NCBI GenBank assembly: GCA_902749685.1
Contig: CACVKW010001111.1
Coordinates: 1-33,136, forward strand
Length of the DNA stretch: 33,136 nt
Direction of reading: 5' to 3'
Source of the DNA: Olavius sp. associated proteobacterium Delta 1
GTDB lineage: Bacteria; Desulfobacterota; Desulfobacteria; Desulfobacterales; JAFDCJ01
The translations under genes were made by a program, and so were the position numbers. Numbering within the stretch: position 1 is the first letter of the stretch; every line of letters begins with the position of its first letter. This document shows positions 1 through 6,518 of the stretch, piece by piece. Below the pieces are notes generated by a model that had not been told where the DNA came from, ran no database searches, and was given only the letters and a program-made list of their open reading frames with translations.

Positions 1-100
1 TCCAGTATCCAGAAACCAGAATCCAGGATCAGTCAATACTTTCAATGGTCTTCATTGCAGCAGCGAAGTTGGATTTCAATATTTTATGCAACTATAGGGT
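1..100 (+). repeat. Dispersed repeat R1, copy a
   Basis: This 100-base block recurs without gaps at 23564-23663 in the same orientation. Its inner 80 bases (21-100) recur inverted at 772-851 with one mismatch. It ends in the shared sequence TTTTATGCAACTATAGGGT. It may continue left of the window. It is not coding in any convincing frame and has no known identity to me. Confidence 0.85.
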
Positions 101-209
101 GTACTCTGAGTTCTCTATACCGGAAAGAAATAAGAATCGGCCTGCTTCGATTTTATCACCCATTAACTTTAATAAAGAAGCAAAATGTTCATTATTCAAC
201 AACATTTCA

Positions 210-500
210 TTAGTAGAATCTCTGCAATCGTTTCCAGAGTTCCGTGATAATTATATAGGAAGCTTCTTCAGCAAAAATATAATCATCTCCTGAGACCGCG
301 CGGCAGGATTCAACTAGAGCCGTATTTTCCTGGAGGCAAAATTTAACTTCTATATCTGCACTGAGGGAAAAATAAAGATCCATCAAATTCCATTCACCTG
401 TATTTGCTATCCTCGCCTTTTTCTCCAAAGGCAATTCTGAAATAAGCCATTCTACAGCCTGTTTAACTGTTGTTGGAAGTGATTTGCCGGATTTAATCAT
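210..500 (-). CDS. DUF6794 domain small protein
   Basis: A 96-residue protein of unknown function. The layout of an N-terminal LPTTVKQAVEWLISELP stretch, a central NLMDLYFSLSADI stretch and a C-terminal SYIIITELWKRL helix matches what I know as DUF6794, small acidic proteins found singly or in multiples in bacterial genomes, often near other small orphan genes. It has no signal peptide, membrane segment or catalytic motif. The start ATG at 500 is preceded by an A-rich stretch without a clear Shine-Dalgarno site. The gene and a broken cyclase start sit inside the 80-bp inverted repeats at 21-100 and 772-851, so it may be a passenger of a small mobile unit. The domain call is from pattern memory only; the function is unknown. 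Confidence 0.7.
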   Translation of the reverse strand: MIKSGKSLPTTVKQAVEWLISELPLEKKARIANTGEWNLMDLYFSLSADIEVKFCLQENTALVESCRAVSGDDYIFAEEASYIIITELWKRLQRFY

Positions 501-560
501 TTTTAAAATAAACGGCTAATTCTGACCAGTAAAATTCCTATTCTTTTTATCGGTTTTATT

Positions 561-656
561 TCAAAGAGGCTTAAAAACTATTTCAATTGAAAGGTACTGG
601 ACAACATCGGCACTGAGAATGGCGCTGAGTTTTCGTTTAAAATCTTTTTCTGCCAT
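561..656 (-). pseudogene. Relic: N-terminus of an adenylate/guanylate cyclase-like protein
   Basis: Reading left from ATG 656, 31 codons give a peptide starting MAEKDFKRKLSAILSADVV and then losing similarity before a TGA at 561-563. The pattern KRKLxAILSADVxGYSRLM is the typical start of class III adenylate/guanylate cyclase domain proteins. A GGGGG tract lies just upstream of the ATG and could serve as ribosome binding site. The remaining several hundred codons of a cyclase are absent, so this is a truncated remnant. The DUF6794 gene follows 60 bases downstream on the same strand. Confidence 0.6.
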
Positions 657-771
657 AGTGGCACCCCCTTTTTCAAGTTTCAAACAGGTCAACTCGGTAT
701 GTGGACTATCCGAAGGAGCGCAGGAATCAGATGAGAATCGGATTCGATTTTATAGCTGGAGAACCGACTCA

Positions 772-851
772 ACCCTATAGTTGCATAAAATTTTGAAATC
801 CAACTTCGCTGCTGCAATGAAGACCATTGAAAGTATTGACTGATCCTGGAT
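772..851 (-). repeat. Dispersed repeat R1, copy b (inverted)
   Basis: This is the reverse complement of bases 21-100 with one mismatch in 80. Together the two arms enclose 671 bases holding the DUF6794 gene and the cyclase relic. The similarity to copy a stops sharply at 851, which marks one repeat boundary. Confidence 0.9.
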
Positions 852-885
852 GCCGTTGAAATTCACCGATAGTGTCCTGTTAGAT

Positions 886-916
886 ATCCAGCATCAAGTA
901 TCCAGCATCCAGCATC
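886..916 (-). repeat. Short CCAGCATC-type repeat tract
   Basis: Four imperfect copies of an 8-10 base unit (ATCCAGCATC-like) in tandem. The reverse complement matches 23498-23528 with two mismatches in 31. In both places it lies 35-55 bases from an R1 copy on the same side, so it is probably part of the same larger repeat unit. The rest of the gene-free stretch 657-1131 shows nothing else recognisable apart from a short AATCGATGG-ACTTAG match near 1042 to the hairpin region at 5854-5906. Confidence 0.7.
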
Positions 917-1131
917 TGCCCGGAAAAAGCAACGATCTCAGACATAACGGCCTGGCTAGATGACAAGAATTTATGCAATGTTAGGGTCAAGTCAGTTGGA
1001 ATAGGAAAATCAAAAATTGTATAATAGAATTTATAAACAAATCGATGGGACTTAGTCAATCATTATTGAGGGCACCGGCAGGTGGTGATACCACACAATA
1101 AAACCAAATATCAGCCAACTACCGATACATA

Positions 1132-1200
1132 GGGATATCCTGCCGCAGGTTTTTTTCAATTTCTCTAAAAACACCGGGTTGCCACCCGGAATATACAATG
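1132..1200 (-). pseudogene. Relic of a UPF0261 (Tm-1-like) gene, C-terminal part
   Basis: About 69 bases closely match the C-terminal coding part of the intact UPF0261 gene at 13499-14728 (matching bases near 13591-13660). In one frame it reads PGGNPVFLEKLKK, against PDGNPVFLAELKK in the intact gene. A T run has 7 bases here and 8 in the intact gene, so the frame shifts and the rest of the domain is lost. It lies directly downstream of the oxidoreductase fusion gene. Nothing is left that could work as a protein. Confidence 0.75.
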
Positions 1201-1215
1201 GACAATTTCGGGGGT

Positions 1216-2754
1216 TCACCCTCCAGGAGTCAGAACAACGGCACCCATGGTCTGGCGGGATTCGATTCGATGATGGGCTTCCGTCGCCTGGCTTAGGGGA
1301 ACGGCTTCGATGGCGGGGATGATCGTGCGGTTTTGAATCTTTGCGAACAGTTTATGGGCCAGGCGCTGCAGGTAGGTCCGATCGTCAAAATAATCGAAAC
1401 ATACCGGGGCCGACATGGTCAGGGACCGCTGCTTCAACACGTTCACGTCTAGTGGGATGGACTGGCCGTCGCGGTCGCCGATGACGGCGCAGTGCCCGCA
1501 GCGGGACAGGCAGGCGACGGCGGTATCTAGCTCATGGGCACCGCCGCTGTGGACCCAGTAGTCAACCCCGCGTCCATTGGTGAGGCGCATCACATCGACC
1601 GCTAATGGGGTATCGTCCGCGACCACAATCGGGTAATCGCAGCCGCAGTCGCGGCTGAACCTGGCCTTCTCGGCCGTGGATACCGTGCCCAGGACAGTCA
1701 GATCCATTGATTTGGCCCATTGGCTGAGCAAGTGGCCCAGGCCGCCGGAAACCGCCTGGATCAGAATCGTCGCGCCCGGGGCGGCCCTGAACACCCGGCT
1801 AAGCAGCAACGCCGCCGTAACACCTTTGAGCAGTATTGAAGCGTTATCATCCGATACGCCATCGGGCAGGGGAATGCAGGCCTCGGCATCGATACAGCGG
1901 ATGTCGGCATAGGCCCCTGGCATTCGACTCAGGTAGGCGACGCGGTCACCCGGGAATAAACCATTGACCTGATCCCCCACGTCGATGATCTCACCCACGC
2001 CTTCCATACCCGGTGTCCCCGGGAAATCAAAGTCCGCAGCGATTCCCCGGCGATGCATAAGATCGAGGTAGTTGACCGCCACGGCGGTCTGACGGATGCG
2101 CACCTGCTGGGGGCCTGGCACAGCGATCGTCACATCGCTCAGGGTCATGACCTCGGGACCTCCGGCAGCCGCCACCACCACCGCCCTGGCAGGCAGGTGC
2201 TCGCCCCCAACGGCCGCCGCCACCACCACCGCCCTGGCAGGCAGGTGCTCGCCCCCAACGGCCGCCGCCATTGTCACTGCTTCTTCGGGGACCGGCGGTC
2301 CGGTGGGCGCCGCCTGGTCGGCCAGAAACGTTCGCAGCCCCCCGAACCCGGCCTCGAAGATTAGCCGGCCAACCCGGTTTTTCAGCTCCGCGGCGCGATC
2401 ATCCGGCGCGCGAAACTGCGAGCGCCCCTCCCAGAAGGTCCGGTTGCCGTCGGTCACCGGCTTGAGGCGAACTGTGGCCATGTAGTCAAATAGAGGCAGG
2501 GGCGAGTCCAGGATGCAGCAAGTAAAGGTGTGCTCGCGGTCGCTGTGGCTCAGCAACTGTTCGCGCAGCTCGGTGCCGTCGCTGAGACTGAATCGCCGCA
2601 CGCCGCCGACCACGTCGCCGGCGACATCGTTTTCCATCCGGCTGCGGGCCACGGCCGGATGCCATTGATCGTGACTGTTGAAATCGCGCAGCACGGCCCA
2701 CACCCGATCGATGGGGGCGTCAATGACGGCCGATTTAATGACGGTAACCTTCAT
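1216..2754 (-). CDS. SRPBCC (polyketide cyclase-like) domain fused to NADPH:quinone oxidoreductase-like MDR
   Basis: A 512-residue two-domain protein. Residues 1-145 form an SRPBCC/START-like ligand-binding domain closely related to the neighbouring 146-residue protein. Residues 150-200 are an Ala/Val-rich linker with a perfect 16-residue duplication (AVGGEHLPARAVVVAA twice, residues 165-196). Residues 200-512 form a zinc-free medium-chain reductase of the quinone oxidoreductase/zeta-crystallin type, with the VNYLDLMHRRG motif near 228 and the NADPH-binding AVSGGLGHLLSQWAK motif near 334. The family reduces quinones or enones with NADPH; the substrate here is unknown. The ATG at 2754 overlaps the TGA of the upstream gene (ATGA), which implies translational coupling and makes it the last gene of the operon beginning at 5724. 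The fusion is unusual: the SRPBCC part could bind or deliver a hydrophobic substrate to the reductase. The enzyme class is well supported; the role is inference. Confidence 0.85.
   Translation of the reverse strand: MKVTVIKSAVIDAPIDRVWAVLRDFNSHDQWHPAVARSRMENDVAGDVVGGVRRFSLSDGTELREQLLSHSDREHTFTCCILDSPLPLFDYMATVRLKPVTDGNRTFWEGRSQFRAPDDRAAELKNRVGRLIFEAGFGGLRTFLADQAAPTGPPVPEEAVTMAAAVGGEHLPARAVVVAAAVGGEHLPARAVVVAAAGGPEVMTLSDVTIAVPGPQQVRIRQTAVAVNYLDLMHRRGIAADFDFPGTPGMEGVGEIIDVGDQVNGLFPGDRVAYLSRMPGAYADIRCIDAEACIPLPDGVSDDNASILLKGVTAALLLSRVFRAAPGATILIQAVSGGLGHLLSQWAKSMDLTVLGTVSTAEKARFSRDCGCDYPIVVADDTPLAVDVMRLTNGRGVDYWVHSGGAHELDTAVACLSRCGHCAVIGDRDGQSIPLDVNVLKQRSLTMSAPVCFDYFDDRTYLQRLAHKLFAKIQNRTIIPAIEAVPLSQATEAHHRIESRQTMGAVVLTPGG
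2165..2260 (-). repeat. Two tandem 48-bp units in the fusion-gene linker
   Basis: Units 2165-2212 and 2213-2260 differ by about one base, with the start of a third unit at 2261-2270. Each encodes 16 residues, so the duplication keeps the frame. The near identity points to a recent slippage duplication of the interdomain linker. Confidence 0.9.
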
Positions 2755-3191
2755 GATTGCCCGTAGCGTTTTTTCAATGCATCCAGCCCGGTCAGAAACA
2801 TCCCGCCGCTGACGGTTTCAGTCAGCTCGGCTACCTTTTCCAGCGGGCAATCGAATTCCGCAGACCACTCGATGAAGCAGCGATTGCCCTCGGTGACGGG
2901 AAACAGCCGCAGGGTGGCTAGGTAATCGCTCAGATCCATGGGGCTGTCCAGGATAGCGGAAATACAGGTGTAGTCGTAGTCCGACAGCGACAGCAGTTTC
3001 TCCCGGACCTGGGTGCCGTCTTTGAGCTGGAAGGCTCTCACGCACCCGACCTTGTCGGCCGGGTGGCCTTTTTCAATGCGGCTCAATACGATCAACGGAT
3101 GCCAGCTGGCCAGCCCGTTGAAATCTCGAAGATCCCGCCACACCCGGTCGGCCGGGGCGTTCAGGACCGTGGACCGATAGACCTTGACCAT
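2751..3191 (-). CDS. SRPBCC family protein (polyketide cyclase/dehydrase-like)
   Basis: A 146-residue single-domain protein with the typical SRPBCC opening (VLNAPADRVWRDLRDFNG followed by WHP) and C-terminal amphipathic helix. SRPBCC proteins fold around a deep hydrophobic pocket and bind lipids, polyketides or aromatic compounds; some are cyclases, others carriers. It has no signal peptide, so it is probably cytoplasmic. It shares a domain and many motifs (LRDFN, DGTxxREKLLS, CxILDSP) with the N-terminus of the next protein, so the two are tandem paralogues. An AAGGAG site overlapping the last codons of the upstream flotillin gene lies 9 bases before ATG 3191. It is the third gene of the operon 5724-1216. 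The ligand cannot be deduced. Confidence 0.85.
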   Translation of the reverse strand: MVKVYRSTVLNAPADRVWRDLRDFNGLASWHPLIVLSRIEKGHPADKVGCVRAFQLKDGTQVREKLLSLSDYDYTCISAILDSPMDLSDYLATLRLFPVTEGNRCFIEWSAEFDCPLEKVAELTETVSGGMFLTGLDALKKRYGQS

Positions 3192-3194
3192 TTT

Positions 3195-4874
3195 TTATTT
3201 CTCCTTGTCCCCTGCGGGGCGCTCCTTCTGCAGTTCAGCCAGCAGTTGGGTGAGTTTGCTGGGGTCGCCGGCATCGATGCCGATTTCGCCCAACAGGTGG
3301 TCCAGGATAGGGGCCTGGGCGCGGTAGCGCAAGGCGCTGCTGACGAGCCGATCGGTGAGCCCGCCTTCACCGTCCGGAGGTCCACCGCCGGCCGGCAGCG
3401 TCAGGCCGTCGAGATGGACTATCTTGATCCCTTCGATCTTCTCCATGGGCTTGACGCTCTCGCGGATGATCGTGTCTAGTTTTTCCACCAGTCGCATCCG
3501 CAAGGCCGAGATCCGGGCCTCGGGGCTGGCGATGTTGTTGGCCTCGGCCATGAGCCGGACCCCCTCGGATTCGACCTCGTGTCGAATTTGATAGGCTTTT
3601 GAGCGGGTCGCTTCGGCCTCGGCAAAAGAATCGGCCTGGATGCGCGCAATGTCAGCCTGCTCGGCGGCCACCGCCTTTTCGGTGGCGATGCGGGTTTTAT
3701 GCCGCAGCTGGTCCTTTTCCACCTCCAGGGCCGTCAGGATCAGCTCCACCTGCTTTTTACGGTCCGCCTGGGCCTTCTCCCGGGCCGTGAATATGGCCTC
3801 TTCGGCAGAAATGGCCGCCGCGCGCACCTCGTCGGCCCTGGCGCGGGCCGCCGTCTCGGCCTCGGAGGATTCGGCCACGGCAATCGTCCGGGCATGCTCG
3901 GCCAGTTCAATCAATTGACGCCGTTCGATCTCCATGGCCTCGATGTCACGCTGCTGCTCGATGCGGTCCTGCTTCAGCTGGCGCTCGGAGGCGATGCTGG
4001 CCTTCTCGATCTCCTCGTTGGCAATGATGTCAGCCACCCGGGACTCACGCTTGCGCTCGGCGCGCTCGCGGACCAATTCAGCCTGCTGCTGGGCGCGGCG
4101 GAACTCCAGCTCCTTTTCCTGGGCCAGGCGGGCGTATTCGCTCTCGCGTTCGATTTCCAGGCTTTGCTTTTCGGTTTCCAGGTTCTTGGTGCGGATCTGG
4201 ATCAGGGTGTCCTGCTCGATGTCGTTGCGCGTTTTCTTGCGCTGTTCGATTTCGTCCGTCAACCGGGTCAACCCCTCGGCGTCGAAGGCATTTGAGGGAT
4301 TGAAGTACTCCATGTCGGTCTGGTCGAGGTCGATCAGGCTGGCGGTTTCAAGTTCAAATCCGTTTTTTTCCAGGGACTCGGCCACCGCCTTCCCGACGGA
4401 CTGAACGAACTGGCTGCGCTGCTCGTGAAGCATTTCCAGGGTCATGCCGGCGGCTGTGGCCCGCAGGGCATCGAAAAATTTGCCCTCCATCATCTCGCGC
4501 AGTTCGACGGGCTTGCCCGTCTTGCGCCCGAGGGTCTGGGCCGCGATGGTGACGCTGTCGACCGCTTTGCGGACCCGGATGTAAAAATCCAGGGCCACGT
4601 CCACGCGCATGCGGTCTGCGGAAATCAGTGCTTTGTCCTTCTCACGGACCACCGACAGCCGCAGGGTATTGAGATGGACTTCTGTGATATCGTGAAAAAT
4701 CGGAAAGACGAAAGCGGCACCATCGATGATCACTTTCTGCCCCCCCAGTCCGGTGCGAACGAAGGCGATCTCCTTGGACGATCGATGATAAAAGGAACGG
4801 ATGAACCAGATCCCCACCGCGATGAGGATCAACGCGATGATGACCACCAGAATAACCCACCCGGAAATAGTCAT
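3195..4874 (-). CDS. Flotillin/YqiK-like SPFH membrane scaffold protein
   Basis: A 559-residue protein. Residues 5-26 form an N-terminal membrane segment, about 30-200 an SPFH (band 7) domain, and about 200-460 a long charged coiled coil rich in Glu, Arg, Ala and Gln (EIEQRKKTRNDIEQ, ERESEYARLAQEKELEFRR). The C-terminal tail is Gly/Pro-rich. This is the layout of bacterial flotillins of the YqiK/FloA-like group, which oligomerise at ordered membrane regions. An AGGAGG site lies just before ATG 4874, and the upstream TIM-barrel gene ends 16 bases away, so the two are co-transcribed. Bacterial flotillins usually pair with NfeD-like proteins; none is present here, and the partners are a TIM-barrel protein and SRPBCC proteins instead. 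Family assignment is strong, the purpose in this operon is unknown. Confidence 0.9.
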   Translation of the reverse strand: MTISGWVILVVIIALILIAVGIWFIRSFYHRSSKEIAFVRTGLGGQKVIIDGAAFVFPIFHDITEVHLNTLRLSVVREKDKALISADRMRVDVALDFYIRVRKAVDSVTIAAQTLGRKTGKPVELREMMEGKFFDALRATAAGMTLEMLHEQRSQFVQSVGKAVAESLEKNGFELETASLIDLDQTDMEYFNPSNAFDAEGLTRLTDEIEQRKKTRNDIEQDTLIQIRTKNLETEKQSLEIERESEYARLAQEKELEFRRAQQQAELVRERAERKRESRVADIIANEEIEKASIASERQLKQDRIEQQRDIEAMEIERRQLIELAEHARTIAVAESSEAETAARARADEVRAAAISAEEAIFTAREKAQADRKKQVELILTALEVEKDQLRHKTRIATEKAVAAEQADIARIQADSFAEAEATRSKAYQIRHEVESEGVRLMAEANNIASPEARISALRMRLVEKLDTIIRESVKPMEKIEGIKIVHLDGLTLPAGGGPPDGEGGLTDRLVSSALRYRAQAPILDHLLGEIGIDAGDPSKLTQLLAELQKERPAGDKEK

Positions 4875-4890
4875 GATACTCCTCCTGTGG

Positions 4891-5724
4891 TTAGCTGCGC
4901 TTGATGTTAAGAAAATCTTTGGTTTGGGCCGTGAGGGCCTTCTCGGTGGGCAAACGCTCCATCGAGGAGGCCCCGTAAAACCCGTTGCAGTCCGGACAGC
5001 GTTTCAGGACGTACTCGGCATCGGCGGGCATCGAGATCGGACCCCCGTGGCACAGGACAATCACGTCCCGGCGCTTCTTCAGCGCAACTTCGCTCCAGGC
5101 GTTGACATAATCGACGCAATCGTCCAGGGTTTTGGCCGTGTCGGCCCCGATGTTGCCGCCGGTGGTCAGTCCCATATGGCAGACGATGACGTCGGCTCCG
5201 GCCTCGGTCATGGCGATGGCATCGTCTTCAGAGAACACATAGGGCGTCGTCAGCATGTCTTTTTGGTGTGCCAACCGGATCATATCCACCTCCGGCCCGA
5301 AACCCATCCCGGTTTCCTCCAGGTTTTTCCGGAAGTCGCCGTCGATCAGCCCCACCGTGGGGAAATTCTGCACCCCGGCAAACCCGACGGCTTTGAGCTG
5401 GTCGAGAAAGTGGTCGAAGATGCAAAAAGGATCGGTGCCGTTGACGCCGGCCAGCACCGGGGTGTTGCGGGTGACCGGAAGCACTTCCCGGGCCATCTCC
5501 ATCACGATGTCATTGGCATTGCCATAGGACATGAGCCCGGCCAGCGATCCCCGGCCGGCCATGCGGTAACGGCCCGAATTGTAAATTACGATCAGGTCGA
5601 TGCCGCCGGCCTCCTCGCATTTGGCCGACAGTCCGGTGCCGGCGCCGCCGCCGACGATGGGCTGTCCGCTGCGAATTTTGGCGTTGAGTCGATCTAAAAT
5701 CTGTTGTCGGGTGAAACGGGCCAT
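4891..5724 (-). CDS. PEP hydrolase family TIM-barrel protein (Tm-1 C-terminal-like), copy 1
   Basis: A 277-residue protein, full length for the family annotated as 'phosphoenolpyruvate hydrolase family' or TIM-barrel signal transduction protein. It corresponds to the C-terminal domain of plant Tm-1. Visible conserved blocks are GGGAGTGLSAKCEEAGG (residues 25-41), YNSGRYRMAGRGSLAG, PVLAGVNGTDPF, GVQNFPTVGLIDG, CHMGLTTGG and CHGGPI followed by FYGASSMERLPTE. The Gly-rich loops suggest phosphate or anion binding, but no reaction is established for the family. It begins the operon that continues with flotillin and SRPBCC genes, with AAGGAG 7 bases before ATG 5724. It is close to the second copy at 28540-29382, which sits beside its UPF0261 partner; here the nearest UPF0261 domain is the LivF fusion 800 bases upstream. 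Confidence 0.9.
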   Translation of the reverse strand: MARFTRQQILDRLNAKIRSGQPIVGGGAGTGLSAKCEEAGGIDLIVIYNSGRYRMAGRGSLAGLMSYGNANDIVMEMAREVLPVTRNTPVLAGVNGTDPFCIFDHFLDQLKAVGFAGVQNFPTVGLIDGDFRKNLEETGMGFGPEVDMIRLAHQKDMLTTPYVFSEDDAIAMTEAGADVIVCHMGLTTGGNIGADTAKTLDDCVDYVNAWSEVALKKRRDVIVLCHGGPISMPADAEYVLKRCPDCNGFYGASSMERLPTEKALTAQTKDFLNIKRS

Positions 5725-5853
5725 AAGTAATCTCCTTACCCGGACAAGCCGGAAGTGAAAATTGAAGAATGAAGATTGTCAATTGAATATTTAAGGTATT
5801 CTATCTTTTTAATTTTTTGACAGGATCAACTGGATCAACAGGATAGTGTCTTG

Positions 5854-5906
5854 CTAAGTCCATCGATTCGTAAATACGATGACGTATTTACTCACTCAGG
5901 ACTTAG
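5854..5906. repeat. Nested hairpin
   Basis: Outer arms CTAAGTCC (5854-5861) and GGACTTAG (5899-5906) enclose a perfect 9-bp inner stem GTAAATACG / CGTATTTAC (5870-5878 and 5883-5891) with a 4-base loop ATGA. There is no T run, so it is not a typical terminator. A half copy (AATCGATGG-ACTTAG) appears near 1042. Confidence 0.6.
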
Positions 5907-6042
5907 TGTTGAGTAAGCAAATATGTTGGATTGGTCAATAATTATATGCCACTGTAATTGCGAATCGAAGCACTAAGCAAAAAAAATATCCTGTAAATCC
6001 TGTTATCCTGTCTAAATCATTGTCGTTTCAAATGAGGTTGCG

Positions 6043-6082
6043 GGTGCCAGGAAATCGAATCACTCAATCCTGAAACCGGAAC
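6043..6082 (+). repeat. Dispersed repeat R5, copy a
   Basis: Forty bases that align without gaps to 9642-9681 with about 75-80% identity by eye; both contain GGTG-CAGGAAA and AATCCTGAAACC or GATCCTGAAACC. The two copies lie in the same orientation on either side of the LivF-UPF0261/LivG pair. Confidence 0.6.
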
Positions 6083-6252
6083 AGGGATCCGCCTGCGGCG
6101 GAAAACCTTCATTTAATGTCCGGCAGAACCGGATGTTAATGAGGAGTTCATAGTTCCTTAGATACGGATTCACCGCCCGAGCTTGCATCCCGCTCCGCGG
6201 GGCTTTGCTCGAGTCGCAGAGATCGCAGAGGATCTATTCTTTTAACTTATTT

Positions 6253-6342
6253 CTGAGAGGCCCCGCTAAGGCGGGATGACCATTCGATTATTAAGATTTA
6301 AAGGTTGGCCTCCAGAAAGTAAAAAAACCAAGCCCTTCGGGC
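6253..6342 (+). repeat. Dispersed repeat R4, copy a (two short hairpins)
   Basis: This block aligns with 17483-17573 in the same orientation. Both copies carry a CCCGC-GCGGG hairpin near the start and a GCCC-GGGC hairpin near the end, joined by an AT-rich middle. The hairpins survive base differences between copies (loop TAAG here, TGGA in the other), so structure may be what is kept. Confidence 0.65.
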
Positions 6343-6518
6343 AATCGTGTCGCGCTTTATCCACACTACCCCATGCCTATGTATTTCCTTGTAGATCAGG
6401 CGGAATATACTTTATGTTTGCCGTCCTCTCAACGGCAAACATAACATAATTGTTCTTTGCGCGCTTTGCGGCTCTGCGGTGAATATAAAAATAAATATTA
6501 ATAAAAATGTCTAAATAA

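Larger units (their letters stand above)
5725..6518. other. 794-base spacer, mosaic of dispersed repeats
   Basis: No gene is seen. The spacer holds a CCCGGACAAGCCGG-containing stretch followed by a TTGAAGA/CAATTGAAT stretch (5741-5795) that recurs inverted at 9915-9990. It also holds a nested hairpin (5854-5906), an ATCCTGTAAATCCTG-type repeat (about 5985-6017), repeat R5 (6043-6082), repeat R4 (6253-6342) and an inverted TTTGCGCGCTTTGCGG tract (6453-6479). The operon starting at 5724 must have its promoter here, but I see no convincing one. Confidence 0.6.

Noticed and set aside
886..916. Tandem CCAGCATC-type words as a possible CRISPR array
   Set aside because: Units are 8-10 bases with no spacers and are found dispersed elsewhere, so this is a simple repeat.
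1139..1160. CCTGCCGCAGG stem followed by a T run as a rho-independent terminator
   Set aside because: The same bases occur inside the intact UPF0261 gene at 13599-13615, so the stem is an accident of coding sequence in the relic, and no plus-strand gene ends here.
3699..4295. Leu-rich plus-strand frame of 198 codons
   Set aside because: Mirror of the flotillin coiled coil: the Leu and Gly content results from reading Glu/Gln/Ala codons backwards.
4801..5697. A 298-codon open frame on the plus strand
   Set aside because: Antisense to the TIM-barrel gene, which has all its family motifs and a good ribosome site. No motif is seen in the antisense product.
4891..5724. Assigning a true phosphoenolpyruvate-hydrolysing reaction to the TIM-barrel proteins
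   Set aside because: The family name comes from database annotation; the sequence shows a Gly-rich TIM barrel but no feature that proves such a reaction.
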